Assembly (NCBI GenBank): GCA_049514335.1
Contig: JBEKVE010000080.1
Coordinates: forward strand, 1-14,301
Reading direction: 5' to 3'
Length of the DNA: 14,301 nucleotides
Source: JBEKVE01 sp049514335
Lineage (GTDB): Bacteria > Actinomycetota > Acidimicrobiia > Acidimicrobiales > UBA8190
Part shown: positions 13,587-14,301 of the stretch, one piece after another
Layout: every line of letters starts with the position of its first letter
Numbering within the stretch: position 1 is the first letter of the stretch
Position numbers and translations under genes: made by a program
The notes under the pieces: generated by a model
Told to the model about the DNA's origin: nothing
Seen by the model: the letters and a program-made list of their open reading frames with translations, nothing else
The model's database searches: none

Positions 13587-13592
13587 ACCGTA
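13587..13592 (-). promoter_or_regulatory. Candidate -10 box for galT
   Basis: On the minus strand TACGGT would place the start site near 13580, giving a leader of about 24 nt that includes the G-run before the ATG. A second TANNNT on this strand (TAACTT, further upstream near 13635) is an alternative. No good -35 is seen for either. Confidence 0.3.
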
Positions 13593-13616
13593 GCCGTGGC
13601 TGCCCCCATGATCTCA

Positions 13617-13626
13617 TGACCAGTCA
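13617..13626. promoter_or_regulatory. TGAC-N2-GTCA inverted repeat, possible operator
   Basis: TGACCAGTCA has 4-bp perfect arms around CA, with partial extension outward (TCATGAC against GTCAGTA). It lies about 60 bp upstream of the galT start. Such spaced dyads are typical of small dimeric repressors, but no regulator gene is adjacent. Confidence 0.3.
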
Positions 13627-13700
13627 GTAAGTTAACCGTCCCCGGCTGAGGTGGTGCGAATACGCTGCTCATCTACCCTGTCCGTCTTGCATCTCCCGTG

Positions 13701-13769
13701 CGATCGCCCTTCGTCGCTCAGCCTCCAGGCTAGTCGTCCTGCATCGATTGGCGGATCCATGGGCGATCG
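13701..13769. repeat. Separated 9-bp perfect inverted repeat
   Basis: CGATCGCCC (13701-13709) and GGGCGATCG (13761-13769) are exact inverted copies 51 nt apart. The left copy lies within the octamer GCGATCGC. They could close a large stem in RNA or act as paired binding sites; chance is possible. Confidence 0.3.
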
Positions 13770-13776
13770 TTATCTG
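13748..13776 (+). promoter_or_regulatory. Weak candidate promoter facing the membrane-protein gene
   Basis: TTGGCG (13748-13753) and TATCTG (13771-13776) are separated by 17 nt. The -35 has four matches to consensus; the -10 is poor at its last base. If used for the gene at 14044 the leader would be about 260 nt and would contain the hairpin at 13872-13905. Confidence 0.25.
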
Positions 13777-13871
13777 GGGCGTGGGTGTGGGGACTGCGCT
13801 TTCTGCGCCCGATGCGCATGGTGGGCCCGGCGTGCACGATGAGCACGACGTTGCGGTCGTGACGGTCAGGA

Positions 13872-13905
13872 CCCGACGTCGCCGCGCCTGGCGCGGCCCG
13901 TCGGG
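13872..13905 (+). other. Strong two-part GC hairpin
   Basis: CCCGACG (13872-13878) pairs with CGTCGGG (13899-13905). Inside it, after a small internal loop (TCG against CC), CCGCGCC (13882-13888) faces GGCGCGG (13890-13896). The result is a nearly continuous 14-bp GC-rich stem with a tight tip. An alternative pairing, CGTCGCCGC (13877-13885) with GCGGCGACG (13908-13916), is mutually exclusive with it. No T-tract follows. It could be a terminator of atypical form or a switch in the leader of the downstream gene. Confidence 0.4.
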
Positions 13906-14043
13906 CGGCGGCGACGATGGCGCCATGAGGCGGTCGTGACGGGGCCCGGGCCTGGGCCGACGGGCTGGGTGGGTCTCTGCAAGGTGGCGCGGCGGACGCT
14001 CGGCCCGCGGCCGCTGGAGGCTCTCGCCGCCCGGCGCCCGGTG

Positions 14044-14301
14044 ATGGATGCCGCCCACGCCGTCGGTGCCGTCCACGCCGTGCCCACCGGGCCGCTCTAC
14101 GCCACGCTGCTCATCCTCCACGTGCTGTGCGCCGTCGTTGGCTTCGGGGCGACGGTGTTGACTGGGGTGCAGGCGGCACGGGCCCGACGTGGCCCCTCGT
14201 CTGCGACGGCCGACGGGGTTCGGCGGTACTTCCGCCCTGGCGCCAATTGGGCCGGCCGGGCCCTCTACGGCGTCCCGGTCTTCGGGTTCGCCCTCATCGG
14301 C
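14044..14301 (+). CDS. Membrane protein, DUF2269-like (partial, runs off the right edge)
   Basis: Eighty-six codons are visible and the frame is open at the window edge. A short N-terminal stretch leads into a hydrophobic segment (about residues 18-40, containing LYATLLILHVLCAVVGFG). A basic loop (ARARRG) follows, then RRYFRPGANWAGRALY and the start of a second hydrophobic segment (GVPVFGFALIG). This pattern of a first helix with an LHVL motif followed by a RYFRPG loop resembles small four-helix DUF2269-type proteins of actinobacteria; their function is unknown. The start is uncertain. ATG 14044 is next to an in-frame GTG 14041; GTG 13984 and GTG 13936 (with GAGG 5 nt upstream) are also in frame and would add 20-36 residues. 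The frame is closed by TGA at 13840-13842. Confidence 0.6.
   Translation, partial: MDAAHAVGAVHAVPTGPLYATLLILHVLCAVVGFGATVLTGVQAARARRGPSSATADGVRRYFRPGANWAGRALYGVPVFGFALIG

Larger units (their letters stand above)
13557..14043. other. 487-bp region without a convincing gene
   Basis: Between the start of galT and the membrane-protein gene no open frame shows family motifs or steady third-position GC bias. Stretches such as 13630-13780 are less GC-rich than the rest of the window. The region holds a TGAC-N2-GTCA inverted repeat, a separated 9-bp inverted repeat, a possible + strand promoter and one strong hairpin, listed separately. It is probably a regulatory divergent intergenic region. A small RNA cannot be excluded. 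Confidence 0.5.

Noticed and set aside
13748..13939. 63-codon plus-strand open frame starting with TTG
   Set aside because: No ribosome-binding site, poor start, low-complexity Arg/Gly C-terminal part and overlap with the hairpin region.
13669..14121. 150-codon minus-strand open frame near the right end
   Set aside because: Overlaps the N-terminal part of the membrane protein in antisense and has no motif; composition is shadow-like.

Overview
The window is very GC-rich (roughly 70% by eye), uses many GTG starts, and has strong G/C bias at third codon positions. This points to an actinobacterium. The trehalose synthase/maltokinase-like pair, the Asp-type MurA and the Asp104/Lys124 phosphofructokinase fit that, and an uncultured Acidimicrobiia-like lineage is plausible, but no rRNA or other marker fixes the taxonomy. 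I see no tRNA, rRNA, insertion sequence, prophage or CRISPR array. The content is ordinary chromosomal metabolism with several unusual residue-level features.

Layout. Positions 1-1130 (+): the tail of an unknown gene, then a promoter, a SnoaL-like protein and an SRPBCC protein. Positions 1188-3004 (-): a class I methyltransferase downstream of glpX (class II fructose-1,6-bisphosphatase). A 142-bp divergent region leads into a long + strand run: an isobutyryl-CoA-type B12 mutase large subunit (icmA), murA, meaB, an enoyl-CoA hydratase, treS, a maltokinase-like gene overlapping treS, and a PPi-type phosphofructokinase. galT converges on the last of these from the - strand. About 490 bp without a convincing gene follow, holding a strong hairpin and inverted repeats. 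The window ends inside a membrane-protein gene.

How the genes fit together. IcmA, MeaB and the enoyl-CoA hydratase fit acyl-CoA metabolism: rearrangement of butyryl-/isobutyryl-CoA, protection of the B12 enzyme, and beta-oxidation. The cell-wall gene murA sits among them. GlpX, the phosphofructokinase and GalT are sugar-phosphate enzymes. TreS interconverts trehalose and maltose, and its partner would normally make maltose 1-phosphate for alpha-glucan synthesis. GlgE, GlgB and the B12-binding small mutase subunit are not in the window.

Most notable points. (1) The maltokinase-like protein has lost several family-typical kinase residues and may be a pseudokinase tied to TreS. (2) The mutase carries Phe83/Gln201, the isobutyryl-CoA mutase signature rather than the methylmalonyl-CoA one. 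(3) The phosphofructokinase has Asp104/Lys124, predicting PPi dependence. (4) MurA has Asp in place of the fosfomycin-target Cys. (5) TreS carries an Arg/Gly-rich insertion. (6) Several genes have a TANNNT -10 box 6-7 nt before the start codon, predicting leaderless mRNAs. I found no clear multi-gene system of a wholly new type.
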